64,000 nucleotides of DNA from positions 3,041,001 to 3,105,000 of the forward strand of contig NC_008048.1 of the NCBI RefSeq assembly GCF_000013985.1, written 5' to 3'. Shown here one piece after another: positions 26,483 through 34,704 of this stretch. Below the pieces are notes generated by a model. That model was not told where the DNA came from. It searched no databases and was given only the letters and a program-made list of their open reading frames with translations. Within the stretch, counting starts at the first letter, position 1; each line of letters starts with the position of its first letter. The DNA comes from Sphingopyxis alaskensis RB2256 (lineage in GTDB: Bacteria; Pseudomonadota; Alphaproteobacteria; Sphingomonadales; Sphingomonadaceae). Position numbers and translations under genes: made by a program.

Positions 26483-27550
26483 ATGACTGTGGGGCACAAT
26501 AATCAGCCGACGCTCGAAGCATTGATCATCGGGACCAGCGAAGGCGCGGTCCGGCTGCGCGACATGATCCGCCGGGTGGCGCGGTCGAACGCCTCGGTGA
26601 TGCTCTGCGGCCCCTCGGGATCGGGCAAGGAACTGGTGGCCCGCGCGATCCACGACGAAGGCACCCGTGCGGGCAAGGCTTTTTCGGCGATCAACTGTGG
26701 CGCGATCCCCGGCGAACTCATTGAATCCGAACTTTTCGGGCATGAAAAGGGCAGCTTCACCGGCGCCCACGCCCGCCGCATCGGCCATTTCGAGGCCAGC
26801 GAAGGCGGCACCATCTTCCTCGACGAAATCGGCGACATGCGCTTCGACATGCAGGTCAAGCTGCTCCGGGTGCTCGAAGACCGTACGATCGTGCGCGTCG
26901 GATCGAGCGAGGTGAAGCCGGTCGACGTGCGGGTCATTTCGGCGACCCACCAGGATCTCGGCGCCGCAATCGCCGAAGGCAAGTTCCGCGAAGACCTGTT
27001 CTTCCGGCTCGGCGTGGTTGTGCTCCAGGTCCCCAGCCTGGCGAGCCGCGCCGAGGATATTCCCGCGCTCATCCGCCATTTCCAGCGCAAGATGCCGGTC
27101 GATGCCAAATGCCGCTTCGACGCCGGCGCCATGGCGATGCTGATGCAGCATCGCTGGCCCGGCAATGTGCGCGAACTCAGAAACTTCGTCGAGCGCGCCA
27201 GCGTCCTCCACGGGGGCGAGACGCTCGACGCGCAGGACGTGGCGATGCTCCTGAACCCCACCGCGACGCCTGCTCCGCGGCCCGCTGTCCCCGGCGGCAT
27301 CGCCGCGGTGCAGGCCAGCGCGGACGATCGCCCTGTGCCGCAGCCCGCGGCGGCGGTTGCCAAGACGCCAGCGCCGGGCCGCCCGATTGACCTCAAGCGC
27401 GAGATCGAGACGATCGAACTCGAACAGATCCACGTCGCGCTCGATCTCGCCGACGGCATCATTTCGGAAGCCGCGCGCCTCCTGACGCTGAAGCGCACAA
27501 CGCTGATCGAAAAGATGCGCAAATATGGGGTTCACCAGCAGGCCGCCTGA
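26483..27550 (+). CDS. flbD: Sigma54-dependent flagellar activator, FlbD/FleQ-like, without receiver domain
   Basis: A 355-residue AAA+ enhancer-binding protein. The AAA+ domain starts at about residue 15, with Walker A GPSGSGKE at 43-50, the sigma54-contacting loop as GSFTGA at 90-95 (usual GAFTGA), and Walker B GGTIFLDE at 108-115. A Pro/Ala-rich linker (about 265-310) leads to a Fis-type helix-turn-helix at the C-terminus (ISEAARLLTLKRTTLIEKM). There is no N-terminal receiver; only about 15 residues precede the AAA+ domain. GGAG lies 6 nt before ATG 26483; ATG 26471 is an alternative. Its likely targets are the four sigma54 promoters in this window. Confidence 0.9.
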   Translation: MTVGHNNQPTLEALIIGTSEGAVRLRDMIRRVARSNASVMLCGPSGSGKELVARAIHDEGTRAGKAFSAINCGAIPGELIESELFGHEKGSFTGAHARRIGHFEASEGGTIFLDEIGDMRFDMQVKLLRVLEDRTIVRVGSSEVKPVDVRVISATHQDLGAAIAEGKFREDLFFRLGVVVLQVPSLASRAEDIPALIRHFQRKMPVDAKCRFDAGAMAMLMQHRWPGNVRELRNFVERASVLHGGETLDAQDVAMLLNPTATPAPRPAVPGGIAAVQASADDRPVPQPAAAVAKTPAPGRPIDLKREIETIELEQIHVALDLADGIISEAARLLTLKRTTLIEKMRKYGVHQQAA

Positions 27551-27614
27551 CGGCTCGCCCGAAACAGGTTTCAGCACCCGCTGAAAAAGGGAGCTCTGGT
27601 CCGCTCCCGAACCC

Positions 27615-27649
27615 ACCCGGCCGCCCGTCCCCACCCAGGGCGGCCGGGT
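27615..27649. terminator. Hairpin between convergent flbD and fliS
   Basis: ACCCGGCCGCCC (27615-27626) and GGGCGGCCGGGT (27638-27649) form a perfect 12-bp GC-rich stem with an 11-nt loop. No U-tract follows. It lies in the 190-bp gap between convergent genes and could end transcription in both directions. Confidence 0.6.
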
Positions 27650-27740
27650 ACCCAGCGGGTTCCCCGAACGCAATGATCGCGGCCCGCGCCTTCATCCGAA
27701 GGGCGGGCCGATTGCTATTCGCGTATCGTCATTGCCGGCG

Positions 27741-28130
27741 TCAGCGAAGCTGCCGCCACGCGGCGCTGATCGTCTGGATGCCCTCGAGCAGTTCGGCGAG
27801 CGCATCGGCACTGTTCGCTGCCACCGCGTCGTCGAGCTTGCGCCGCATGCTGCGATACACACGCGACAACGCCGCCGCGACGTCGCCGCCCTTGTCATGG
27901 TCGAGATTGACGTCGAGTCCGATCAGGATTGCGCGGGCCCGATGTGCGGGTTCGGTCGCGGAAATCCGCTGACCCTGGCGCACCATGGCTTCAAGAACGC
28001 CGACCGCGGTTTCAAGCTCGTCATAGAGCATCGTCACCAGCTCGACCGGATCGGCGGCGGCGGCGCGGCTCTCATTCTGCAATCGGCGGTAAAGCCCGGT
28101 CGCCCGGACGGTCGATGCGGTGGCGGTCAC
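27741..28130 (-). CDS. fliS: Flagellin export chaperone FliS
   Basis: A 129-residue helical protein. The conserved FliS region DPVELVTMLYDELETAVGVL is near residues 27-46, and LDVNLDHDKGGDVAAALSRVYRSM near 73-96. It lies 25 bp downstream of fliD, the classical order. It would cap the C-terminal helix of the flagellin encoded at 41603. Confidence 0.93.
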   Translation of the reverse strand: MTATASTVRATGLYRRLQNESRAAAADPVELVTMLYDELETAVGVLEAMVRQGQRISATEPAHRARAILIGLDVNLDHDKGGDVAAALSRVYRSMRRKLDDAVAANSADALAELLEGIQTISAAWRQLR

Positions 28131-28155
28131 GGCGGTGGTCCTCGGTGCCTATATC

Positions 28156-29526
28156 TTAATCGTTGCCCTGGTTGGTCCAGAGCTTGATCTGCTGTTCGAG
28201 ATAGGTCTGCGTGGCCTTGAACGCCGCGAGCCTGGCTTCGAGCGCGCCATATTGTTTCTCCAGCCGCGTGCGGTAGGCGTCTTCGCGCTCCTCGACCTTC
28301 GCAAGCTGTTCGGCGAGAGTCCTCTGCCTGGTTTCGAGCGAGCGCGACACGCGGTCGATCGCGCCATTGGCGCCAACCGCCCTGTCGCGGATCGCGTCGA
28401 GCGCAAAGGCGATGCCGGGATCGGTCGTTTCGTTGTGCGTCGCGTCGCGGCGCGGGTTGAACAGGGCCTCGACGGCACCGGCATCGGTTTCGAGTGCCTT
28501 GTCGAGCCGCGCATTGTCGACCGACAGCAACCCTTCCTTGGTCACCGAAATGCCGATGTCCGAAAGCTGGTTGATGCTGCCGTGGCTCGAAATCACCTGG
28601 TGGATCAGGCCGCCGAGGTCGCGTTCGAGTTCGCGGAGCGAAGTCGTCGCGCCGGGAAGGTTCGAAGCGGCGGTGAGGCTGGCCTTGAGCTGGTTATAGA
28701 CCGCGACGAAGTCGCCCACCGTCTGCTTGATCATGTCGAGCGGGCGGTTGGCGCCGATGTCGACGGGCTGGCCGGGCGCCGCCTTTTTCAGGGTCAGCGA
28801 CATGCCGGGCACGACGTCATCGACGATGTTGGTCGCGCGGTTGAAGGCGATGCCGTCGATCGTGAACTCGGCGTCGGCGGCGCTCTGGCCGAGCGTCATG
28901 CCGCCGTCGGTGGCAAAGGAGGCGAGCCCCGGGTCGGCACCGGCATCGGCGACGAGCGTAAAGCCATTGGCTTCGCCCGTCGGGCCTTTGAGGATGAGGC
29001 GGTGCCCGCCCTCGTCGGCGATGATGGAGGCGGTGACGCCCGCCGCGCTCGCATTGATGGCATCGGCCAGTCCGTCAAGATTGTTGTTGGTCCCGTCGAT
29101 CGTGATCGTTTTCGCGACGCCACCGACGGTCAGCGTCATCGTGCCGGTGCCGATTGCGGCGGTGCGATCGGCGACGACGCCCGAAAAATTGGTCTGCGCG
29201 CGCGCAAGCTGATTGACTACGACAGTCGCGGCAAAGCTGTCGGCGGACAGGCCCGCGCGGCTGGTCGCGCCAAGCACGCTGTCGTCGGATACGGTGGGCG
29301 TGCTGCGCAGCGTCCCGTCGCCGATCATCTGGCTCAGCGAATCGGCGAATCCATCGAGGTCGGCGCGCGCCTTGGCCACCGCGCTGATCCGCGTCTGGTT
29401 CGCCTGCGTCAATTCGGTGAGGCGCGCGATCTTGGGCTGACGCGAGGCATTGGACAGGTCGTCGACGAGCTTGGGAATGTCGATGCCCGACCCGAAACCC
29501 AGGCTGTTGGCGATGGAATTGACCAT
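28156..29526 (-). CDS. fliD: Flagellar filament cap protein FliD
   Basis: A 456-residue filament cap (hook-associated protein 2). The N-terminal D0 region contains GFGSGIDIPKLVDDLSNASR, and the C-terminus ends in a long coiled-coil helix (TLAEQLAKVEEREDAYRTRL, then YGALEARLAAFKATQTYLEQ). Length is close to E. coli FliD (468). It precedes fliS and follows a FliA-type promoter that overlaps the end of flhB. Confidence 0.95.
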   Translation of the reverse strand: MVNSIANSLGFGSGIDIPKLVDDLSNASRQPKIARLTELTQANQTRISAVAKARADLDGFADSLSQMIGDGTLRSTPTVSDDSVLGATSRAGLSADSFAATVVVNQLARAQTNFSGVVADRTAAIGTGTMTLTVGGVAKTITIDGTNNNLDGLADAINASAAGVTASIIADEGGHRLILKGPTGEANGFTLVADAGADPGLASFATDGGMTLGQSAADAEFTIDGIAFNRATNIVDDVVPGMSLTLKKAAPGQPVDIGANRPLDMIKQTVGDFVAVYNQLKASLTAASNLPGATTSLRELERDLGGLIHQVISSHGSINQLSDIGISVTKEGLLSVDNARLDKALETDAGAVEALFNPRRDATHNETTDPGIAFALDAIRDRAVGANGAIDRVSRSLETRQRTLAEQLAKVEEREDAYRTRLEKQYGALEARLAAFKATQTYLEQQIKLWTNQGND

Positions 29527-29548
29527 GGCGAAATATCCTTCGCACCCC

Positions 29549-29575
29549 TTAACGGCAGTGCGCGGCGCATCTTAA
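29549..29575 (-). promoter_or_regulatory. FliA-type promoter for fliD-fliS, overlapping the flhB stop
   Basis: On the minus strand the -35 TTAA is 29572-29575 and the -10 GCCGTTAA is 29549-29556, separated by 15 bp, identical in layout to the flgM promoter. The TTAA includes the TAA stop codon of flhB, so late genes can be transcribed independently of the upstream export operon. About 23 bp to the fliD start. Confidence 0.8.
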
Positions 29576-30711
29576 GCCTGGCGGCGGCCTTCAGGATCGA
29601 AACGGTGCGAGGGCGGCACATCGACCGCGGGCTGCGCGATGCCGTCGGCGACCGCGCGCTCGAGCTGGAAGACGAAGGCGAGCACGGTCGCGACCGCGAC
29701 GAACAATTCTTCGGGGATGGTGCGGCCGGCGCGCGCGGTGAAATAGATGGCGCGGGTGAGCTGCGGATATTCGAGCATCGGCACATTGGCGGCGCGCGCA
29801 AGTTCGCGGATCGACAGCGCCACGTCGCCGCGTCCGCGCGCGACGACGACCGGCGCCGCATCGGTGCCGGGGCGATAACGCAACGCGACCGAAAAATGCG
29901 TCGGGTTGGTCAGCACAACGGTGGCCTCGGACACCGCCTTGCGCGCCGATCCGCTCAAAATCTCGTGCGCGCGCTGGCGCTGCGCCTGCTTGAGTTCGGG
30001 CGCACCGTCGGACTGGCGCATCTCGTCCTTGATCTCGTGCTTGCTCATCATCAGCCTTTTGTTGCGCTGGAACCATTGCACCGGCACGTCGATCAGCGCG
30101 ATGACCACCAGCCCGCCCGCGAGTGCGAGCATCGCGTGGCCGATCGCCTTGCCGGCAAGACCGATCGCGGCGATCAGGTCGGATCCGGCCATCGACATGA
30201 TCGCCGGGAGGCTGCGCGCGACGAGCCAGTAGCCGATGCCGCCGAGCAGGATGACCTTTGCGATGGCCTTGCCCAGCTCGGTCGCGCCCTGCATTCCGAA
30301 CATGCGCTTGAGTCCGCTCATCGGGTTGATGCGGTTGCCCTTGAAATGCAGCGCCTTGCCGCGCCAGCCCATCGACCCCAGCATCGCGGGGCCTGCGACC
30401 GCGGCGCCGAGCGCGAGCGCGAAGAGACTGGTGAGCGGCAGCAGGATTTCGGCGCCATTACGCATAAGCGCCTCGCCGGGCGCGAAATCGGCGACGTCGG
30501 CGGCGGTCAGCGTCAATCCCCGGCGCACCAGATCGCCCGCCGACTGCACGAACCAGCCGCCCGCGGCGACGATCCACCCCGCCGCGGCGAGCATCATCAG
30601 CGCCGTCGCCAGCTCGCGCGACATCAGCACATCGCCCTCGCGCGTCGAATCGGCGCGCTTCTTCGCCGTCGGCTGTTCGGTCTTCTGGTCCTTGTCGGGG
30701 CCCTCTGCCAT
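29572..30711 (-). CDS. flhB: Flagellar export apparatus protein FlhB
   Basis: A 379-residue substrate-specificity switch of the export gate. Four membrane segments lie within about residues 30-215. The cytoplasmic C-terminal domain carries the self-cleavage motif as NPTH, in VVLTNPTHFSVAL near residue 269, where cleavage between Asn and Pro switches export from hook to filament proteins. The N-terminus is charged (EGPDKDQKTEQPTAKK). Last gene of the fliE-flhB operon, 3 bp after fliR. Confidence 0.96.
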   Translation of the reverse strand: MAEGPDKDQKTEQPTAKKRADSTREGDVLMSRELATALMMLAAAGWIVAAGGWFVQSAGDLVRRGLTLTAADVADFAPGEALMRNGAEILLPLTSLFALALGAAVAGPAMLGSMGWRGKALHFKGNRINPMSGLKRMFGMQGATELGKAIAKVILLGGIGYWLVARSLPAIMSMAGSDLIAAIGLAGKAIGHAMLALAGGLVVIALIDVPVQWFQRNKRLMMSKHEIKDEMRQSDGAPELKQAQRQRAHEILSGSARKAVSEATVVLTNPTHFSVALRYRPGTDAAPVVVARGRGDVALSIRELARAANVPMLEYPQLTRAIYFTARAGRTIPEELFVAVATVLAFVFQLERAVADGIAQPAVDVPPSHRFDPEGRRQA

Positions 30712-30714
30712 GGC

Positions 30715-31494
30715 TCAGACGCCTGCGACCATGCGCGCGGCGTCGAGCGCGTCGGACAGGATGCGGATGATCGCTTCGGCCATCGCGGGCGTCGCGACGC
30801 CCAGCAGGACGATGCCGGCGAGCAGCGTCGCGGGGATGCCGACCGCGAACAGGTTGAGCGCGGGCGCCGAGCGGCCGATCACGCCCATGATGATCTGGAC
30901 GAGGATCAGCACGAAACCGACGGGCAGCGCGATCGTCAGCGCGGCGGCGAACATCAGGCTGCCGAAGCGGATGACGCCGCCGAGCGCGTCCCACGACGGA
31001 AAGGCGTTGCCGGGGGGGAGGGCGGTGTAGCTGTCCACGACGATGTCGATGAGGAGGAGGTGGCCGTCGGCGGCGAGAAAGAGCGCGGTCGCGAGCATCG
31101 CGAGGAACTGGCCGATCGCCGAACTCGACGCGCCGCTCAAGGGATCGACCATCGACGCGAAGCCGAGGCCCATCGCATTGCTGATGACTTCGCCCGCGAG
31201 CAGCGCGGCGGCGAGCCCCATCTGGAGCACGAAGCCGATCGCGAGACCGATCACCACCTCGCCGACGATGAAGAAGATGCCCGGCACCGACACGATCCCT
31301 TCGGCGGGCAGCACCATGCCCGACGCCGCGACCGCGGGCACGCCGACCGCAAGCGCGATGACAAGCCTGAGCTGCACCGGCACATTGGCGGCGCCGAACA
31401 CGGGTGCGGCGATGAAGGCGGCGCCGGGGCGGATCATCCCCAGCATCCACAGCTGGAGCATCGCCTCGACATTGGGGATGTCGGCGGGGTTCAT
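30715..31494 (-). CDS. fliR: Flagellar export apparatus protein FliR
   Basis: A 259-residue membrane protein of the export gate with about six hydrophobic segments over the whole length. The block RPGAAFIAAPVFGAANVPVQ near 22-41 and the GIPATLLAGIVLLG stretch match FliR. Standard length (E. coli 261). Sits between fliQ and flhB. Confidence 0.95.
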   Translation of the reverse strand: MNPADIPNVEAMLQLWMLGMIRPGAAFIAAPVFGAANVPVQLRLVIALAVGVPAVAASGMVLPAEGIVSVPGIFFIVGEVVIGLAIGFVLQMGLAAALLAGEVISNAMGLGFASMVDPLSGASSSAIGQFLAMLATALFLAADGHLLLIDIVVDSYTALPPGNAFPSWDALGGVIRFGSLMFAAALTIALPVGFVLILVQIIMGVIGRSAPALNLFAVGIPATLLAGIVLLGVATPAMAEAIIRILSDALDAARMVAGV

Positions 31495-31498
31495 TGTC

Positions 31499-31768
31499 CT
31501 AGCGGACGAGTGCCGGAATCTGCGCGAACAGGTCGCGCGTGAAATCGGTGAGCAGGACGAGGATGCTGCCGCCGAAGATCGCGAGGCAGATCGCCGCGAC
31601 GATCAGCTTGGGCACGAAGGTCAGCGTCTGTTCGTTGATCGACGTCGCCGCCTGCACCATGCCGAGCAGCACCCCGACGATGAGCACGGGCAGCAGCAGC
31701 GGCGCCGATGCGAGCGCAAGAATCCACAAGGATTGCTGCGCCATGCCAATGAAATAGTCGGTTTCCAT
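31499..31768 (-). CDS. fliQ: Flagellar export apparatus protein FliQ
   Basis: An 89-residue protein of two membrane hairpin segments (about residues 15-38 and 52-74) joined by a loop containing INEQTLTFVPK, the FliQ landmark. Exactly the usual length. Between fliP (12 bp) and fliR (4 bp). Confidence 0.95.
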   Translation of the reverse strand: METDYFIGMAQQSLWILALASAPLLLPVLIVGVLLGMVQAATSINEQTLTFVPKLIVAAICLAIFGGSILVLLTDFTRDLFAQIPALVR

Positions 31769-31780
31769 TGCGCCCTGCCC

Positions 31781-32551
31781 CTATGTTCCGAAGGAGGCGG
31801 CGAGCGAACCCATCGTCAGCGCCCAGCCGTCGACGAGAACGAAAAGCAGCAGCTTGAAGGGCATCGAGATGATCGTCGGCGACAGCATCATCATACCCAA
31901 GGACATCAGCGCCGAGGCGACGATCAGGTCGATGACGAGAAAGGGCAGGAAGATGAGGAAGCCGATCTGGAAGGCGGTCTTGAGCTCGCTGGTGACAAAG
32001 GCGGGAAGCAGGATCGAAAAGGGCACGTCCTTGGGGCTGGCATAGGCCGGCGCCCTGGCGATCTTCGCGAACATCATCAGGTCGGTCTTGCGCGTCTGTT
32101 TCATCATGAAGCCGTGGAGCGCGTCGCCCGAACGCGACACCGCCTCGCCGATGTCGATCTGTTCCTGGCCATAAGGTTCGATCGCGACGCGGTTCACTTC
32201 GCTGATGACGGGCTGCATCACGAAGAGCGAGAGAAAGAGGCTGAGACCCACGAGCACCTGGTTGGGCGGCGTCTGTTGCAGCCCGAGCGCGTGGCGCAGG
32301 ATCGACAGCACGATGATGATGCGCGTGAAGCTGGTCATCATGAGCAGCAGCGACGGCAGCACCGTCAAGAGGCTCATCAGGACGAGGATCTGGAGCGACA
32401 GGCTCAGCGGCCGTCCGTCGCCGCCGATCTCGTTCACCGCGCGGCTGAGCCCGTCGGCGGCCTGCGCGAACGCCGGCGTCGCGGCGCAAAGCAGCCCTGC
32501 CCCGCCAGTCAGCGCCGCGGCGCGCAGCCAGAAGCGGCCGTCAATCGACAT
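31781..32551 (-). CDS. fliP: Flagellar export apparatus protein FliP
   Basis: A 256-residue gate protein with a cleavable signal peptide (residues 1-31, ending AFAQA), as in other FliP. Landmarks: TSFTRIIIVLSILRHALGLQ at about 73-92, then QTPPNQVLVGLSLFLS, and the C-terminal FLPFLVIDLIVASAL...MMMLSP. ATG 32551 overlaps fliO by 11 bp; longer open sequence upstream is a shadow of fliO. Confidence 0.96.
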   Translation of the reverse strand: MSIDGRFWLRAAALTGGAGLLCAATPAFAQAADGLSRAVNEIGGDGRPLSLSLQILVLMSLLTVLPSLLLMMTSFTRIIIVLSILRHALGLQQTPPNQVLVGLSLFLSLFVMQPVISEVNRVAIEPYGQEQIDIGEAVSRSGDALHGFMMKQTRKTDLMMFAKIARAPAYASPKDVPFSILLPAFVTSELKTAFQIGFLIFLPFLVIDLIVASALMSLGMMMLSPTIISMPFKLLLFVLVDGWALTMGSLAASFGT

Positions 32552-32819
32552 GGAAATCCCCCTGCGCGTCGTCGGCGATCCGCGTGATGCCGTTCCGTGA
32601 CACGGCGACGAGGATGCGCTGCCCGGCGAACTCGACGACCGCGAGTTTCGATCCGGGGCCGAGCGGCAGCACATCGACCATCTCGACCGCACGCGGCTTC
32701 GCATTGCCGCCGACGAGCGGCACGCCCATCTGGACGCGCTTCCACAGCCACAGGCTGCCCCACGCCATCGCCCCGACCAGCGGCAGCAGGAGAGCCAAGC
32801 GAAGGATATATTCGAGCAT
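32541..32819 (-). CDS. fliO: Flagellar biosynthesis protein FliO
   Basis: A 92-residue protein with one N-terminal membrane segment (about 3-24) and a short cytoplasmic domain containing VEMVDVLPLGPGSKLAVVEF and ILVAVS, the typical FliO pattern. FliO helps assemble FliP into the gate. It overlaps both neighbours: fliN by 1 bp and fliP by 11 bp. Confidence 0.88.
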   Translation of the reverse strand: MLEYILRLALLLPLVGAMAWGSLWLWKRVQMGVPLVGGNAKPRAVEMVDVLPLGPGSKLAVVEFAGQRILVAVSRNGITRIADDAQGDFHVD

Positions 32820-33154
32820 CAGGCTCTCCGCTCGAAACCTTCGAGGCCGCGCGCGGGCGCGACGACTTCGGCGACCTGGATGCCGTAGCGGCCATCGACG
32901 CTGACGATCTCGCCCTTCGCGATCAATGTGCCATTGGCATAGATGTCGAGCAGGTCGGTCGCGGCGCGATCAAGCTCGATCACGCTGCCTTCGCCCAGCG
33001 CAAGCAGTTCGGCGAGCGTCATCGAGGTCGACCCGACCTCGACCGACACGCGCAGTGAAACGCCGGCGAGCAGGTCGAAATTGGGCGCGGCGGCGATGCT
33101 CTTGTCGCGCCGGTCGGCGCGCGCCGCCTTTGGCGCGTCGGCTACGTCAGTCAT
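32819..33154 (-). CDS. fliN: Flagellar motor switch protein FliN
   Basis: A 111-residue C-ring protein. The SpoA domain covers about residues 25-100: LLAGVSLRVSVEVGSTSMTL, then GSVIELDRAATDLLDIYANG and GRYGIQVAEV. The ATG at 33154 has AAGGA 8-10 nt upstream and overlaps the fliM end by 8 bp. Longer open sequence up to 33181 is not needed. Confidence 0.95.
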   Translation of the reverse strand: MTDVADAPKAARADRRDKSIAAAPNFDLLAGVSLRVSVEVGSTSMTLAELLALGEGSVIELDRAATDLLDIYANGTLIAKGEIVSVDGRYGIQVAEVVAPARGLEGFERRA

Positions 33155-34085
33155 GGTCGGGTCCTTTTTCGATATGGTCAATCAGGATGGCGGCGTTGCC
33201 ATTGGCTTCGCCGATGCTTCCGAAAGCGAAGCTGCGCCCGGCGACCGTCACCGGCACATGGCGCGGCATCGACAGCGGGATGATGTCGCCGACCTCGAGC
33301 GCGAGGAGCTTGACGAGGCTGATTTCGGGCCGCGCGAGCACCGAACGGACGGGCAGGCGGACGCCGCGCAGCGCCTTGTCGAGCGCGCCCGTCCACGCCG
33401 GGTCGCCGCCGTTTCCGCCCTGCATGTCGGGCAGCAGTTCGTCGCCCGCGATTCCGCGCAGCGCCGCGACCGGATAGGCGCAGGCGATCGTGCGCCCGTC
33501 GAGCGGCGCGCCGCGCAGCGTGAAGCGCTGAACGAACAATTCGTCGTCGGCACGCACCGCGGCGAGCTTGGCGGGATCGCCGGTGACGCAGTCGAGCTCG
33601 GGCTCGATGACCAGCTTGTCGCGCCACGCGGCGGCGATCTGCATCCCGATGTCGCGGCCGAGGCGCGCGGCAAAACGGTCCTCTGCGTCGGTCAGTTCCT
33701 CGCGCTCGCCGCCAAGCTGGCCTCGCCCGCCATAGAAGATGTCGACGAGCTGGAGGAGCAGCGGCCGCGCCGCGGCGATCAGCAGCGGCCCCTTGAGCGG
33801 CGGCGCGTGATAGCGCCAGAAGATCGCGGGTGCTGCGGCGCCGCTCCATTCGGCAAAGCTCAGCTGTTCGGCGCCCGAGCGTTCGACCTGCACTCCCGGC
33901 GCGCCGAGTGCGCGGACGAGATCGCGCAAGCTGCGTGCGAACTGGTTCGCGACGCTTTCGAGCGCGGGGAAAGCATAGCTCGCGGCGGCGCGGCGCAGCA
34001 GCAGCGATGCCTTGCCGTCCGCAGGCTCGGCGGCGCGCGCGGCGGGGGCCTTCACCGCCTTGACGCTTTTGGCACTGGCGGTCAC
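33147..34085 (-). CDS. fliM: Flagellar motor switch protein FliM
   Basis: A 312-residue protein with a CheC-like middle domain and a C-terminal SpoA domain (SLVKLLALEVGDIIPLSMPR near 257-276). The N-terminus lacks an obvious CheY-P-binding peptide of the LSQxEIDALL type; it starts with an Ala/Lys-rich stretch instead. Sequence is divergent, but the position between fliL and fliN and the SpoA domain make the call. Overlaps fliL by 4 bp. Confidence 0.88.
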   Translation of the reverse strand: MTASAKSVKAVKAPAARAAEPADGKASLLLRRAAASYAFPALESVANQFARSLRDLVRALGAPGVQVERSGAEQLSFAEWSGAAAPAIFWRYHAPPLKGPLLIAAARPLLLQLVDIFYGGRGQLGGEREELTDAEDRFAARLGRDIGMQIAAAWRDKLVIEPELDCVTGDPAKLAAVRADDELFVQRFTLRGAPLDGRTIACAYPVAALRGIAGDELLPDMQGGNGGDPAWTGALDKALRGVRLPVRSVLARPEISLVKLLALEVGDIIPLSMPRHVPVTVAGRSFAFGSIGEANGNAAILIDHIEKGPDHD

Positions 34086-34687
34086 TGGATCACCAGGCTC
34101 GTGAAATAGACATTGTCGATACCCCCAAATCCTTCCTTCTCGCGCAGCACATCGTTGATCGCGGCGGTCAACTGGCGTTGCAGCCGCTGTTTCCCCTGCG
34201 ATGTGGAGAGCGAGGCCGGATCCTGTTCGGCGAGGACCATAAGCACGACCGAGCGGATGGGCACCGCCTGCCGTTTGATATTATTGATAACCTTGCCGTC
34301 ATAGAAGGTCGAAAGGCTGATACCCACCTGAAGGAAGCCCGATCCGTCGGCGAGGTTCGTCGTGAAACTGTCGCTGATCGGATAATAGGTGATTTCATAT
34401 TTGCGCGGATCGACCTTGAAGCGGTCGTTGGGCACCGACACGGTGCCGACCTTCAGCGGCGCTTCCTTGTCTTCGCCCTCGGCGGCGGGTTCGGGCGCAT
34501 CGGTGCTGCGAAGGACGAGCTTGGGATAATGATCCTCGGGCTTGGCCTCGTGCGCCGACAATGCACCGAAATAGATGCCCGCGCCCGCGCCCGCGCCGAT
34601 CAGCGCGACCGCGGCCACGCCAACCAGCAGCAGCTTCTTGAACTTGCCCTTCTTCTTGGGCTCGGTTTCGGTCTTGTCCTTGGTCAT
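34082..34687 (-). CDS. fliL: Flagellar basal body-associated protein FliL
   Basis: A 201-residue single-pass membrane protein. Charged cytoplasmic N-terminus (TEPKKKGKFKK), membrane segment at about residues 19-40, and a periplasmic FliL domain to the C-terminus (YYPISDSFTTNLADGSGFLQ, RSVVLMVLAEQDPASLSTSQ, YFTSLVIQ). FliL supports stator function. ATG 34687; 17 bp after fliK. Confidence 0.93.
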   Translation of the reverse strand: MTKDKTETEPKKKGKFKKLLLVGVAAVALIGAGAGAGIYFGALSAHEAKPEDHYPKLVLRSTDAPEPAAEGEDKEAPLKVGTVSVPNDRFKVDPRKYEITYYPISDSFTTNLADGSGFLQVGISLSTFYDGKVINNIKRQAVPIRSVVLMVLAEQDPASLSTSQGKQRLQRQLTAAINDVLREKEGFGGIDNVYFTSLVIQ

Positions 34688-34704
34688 GGCGGAACCCTTT
34701 CTGG

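Noticed and set aside
28120..31542. A 1140-codon open frame on the plus strand
   Set aside because: It lies antisense to fliD, flhB and fliR. Its translation is Arg/Asp/His-rich low-complexity sequence typical of high-GC shadows, with no family resemblance.
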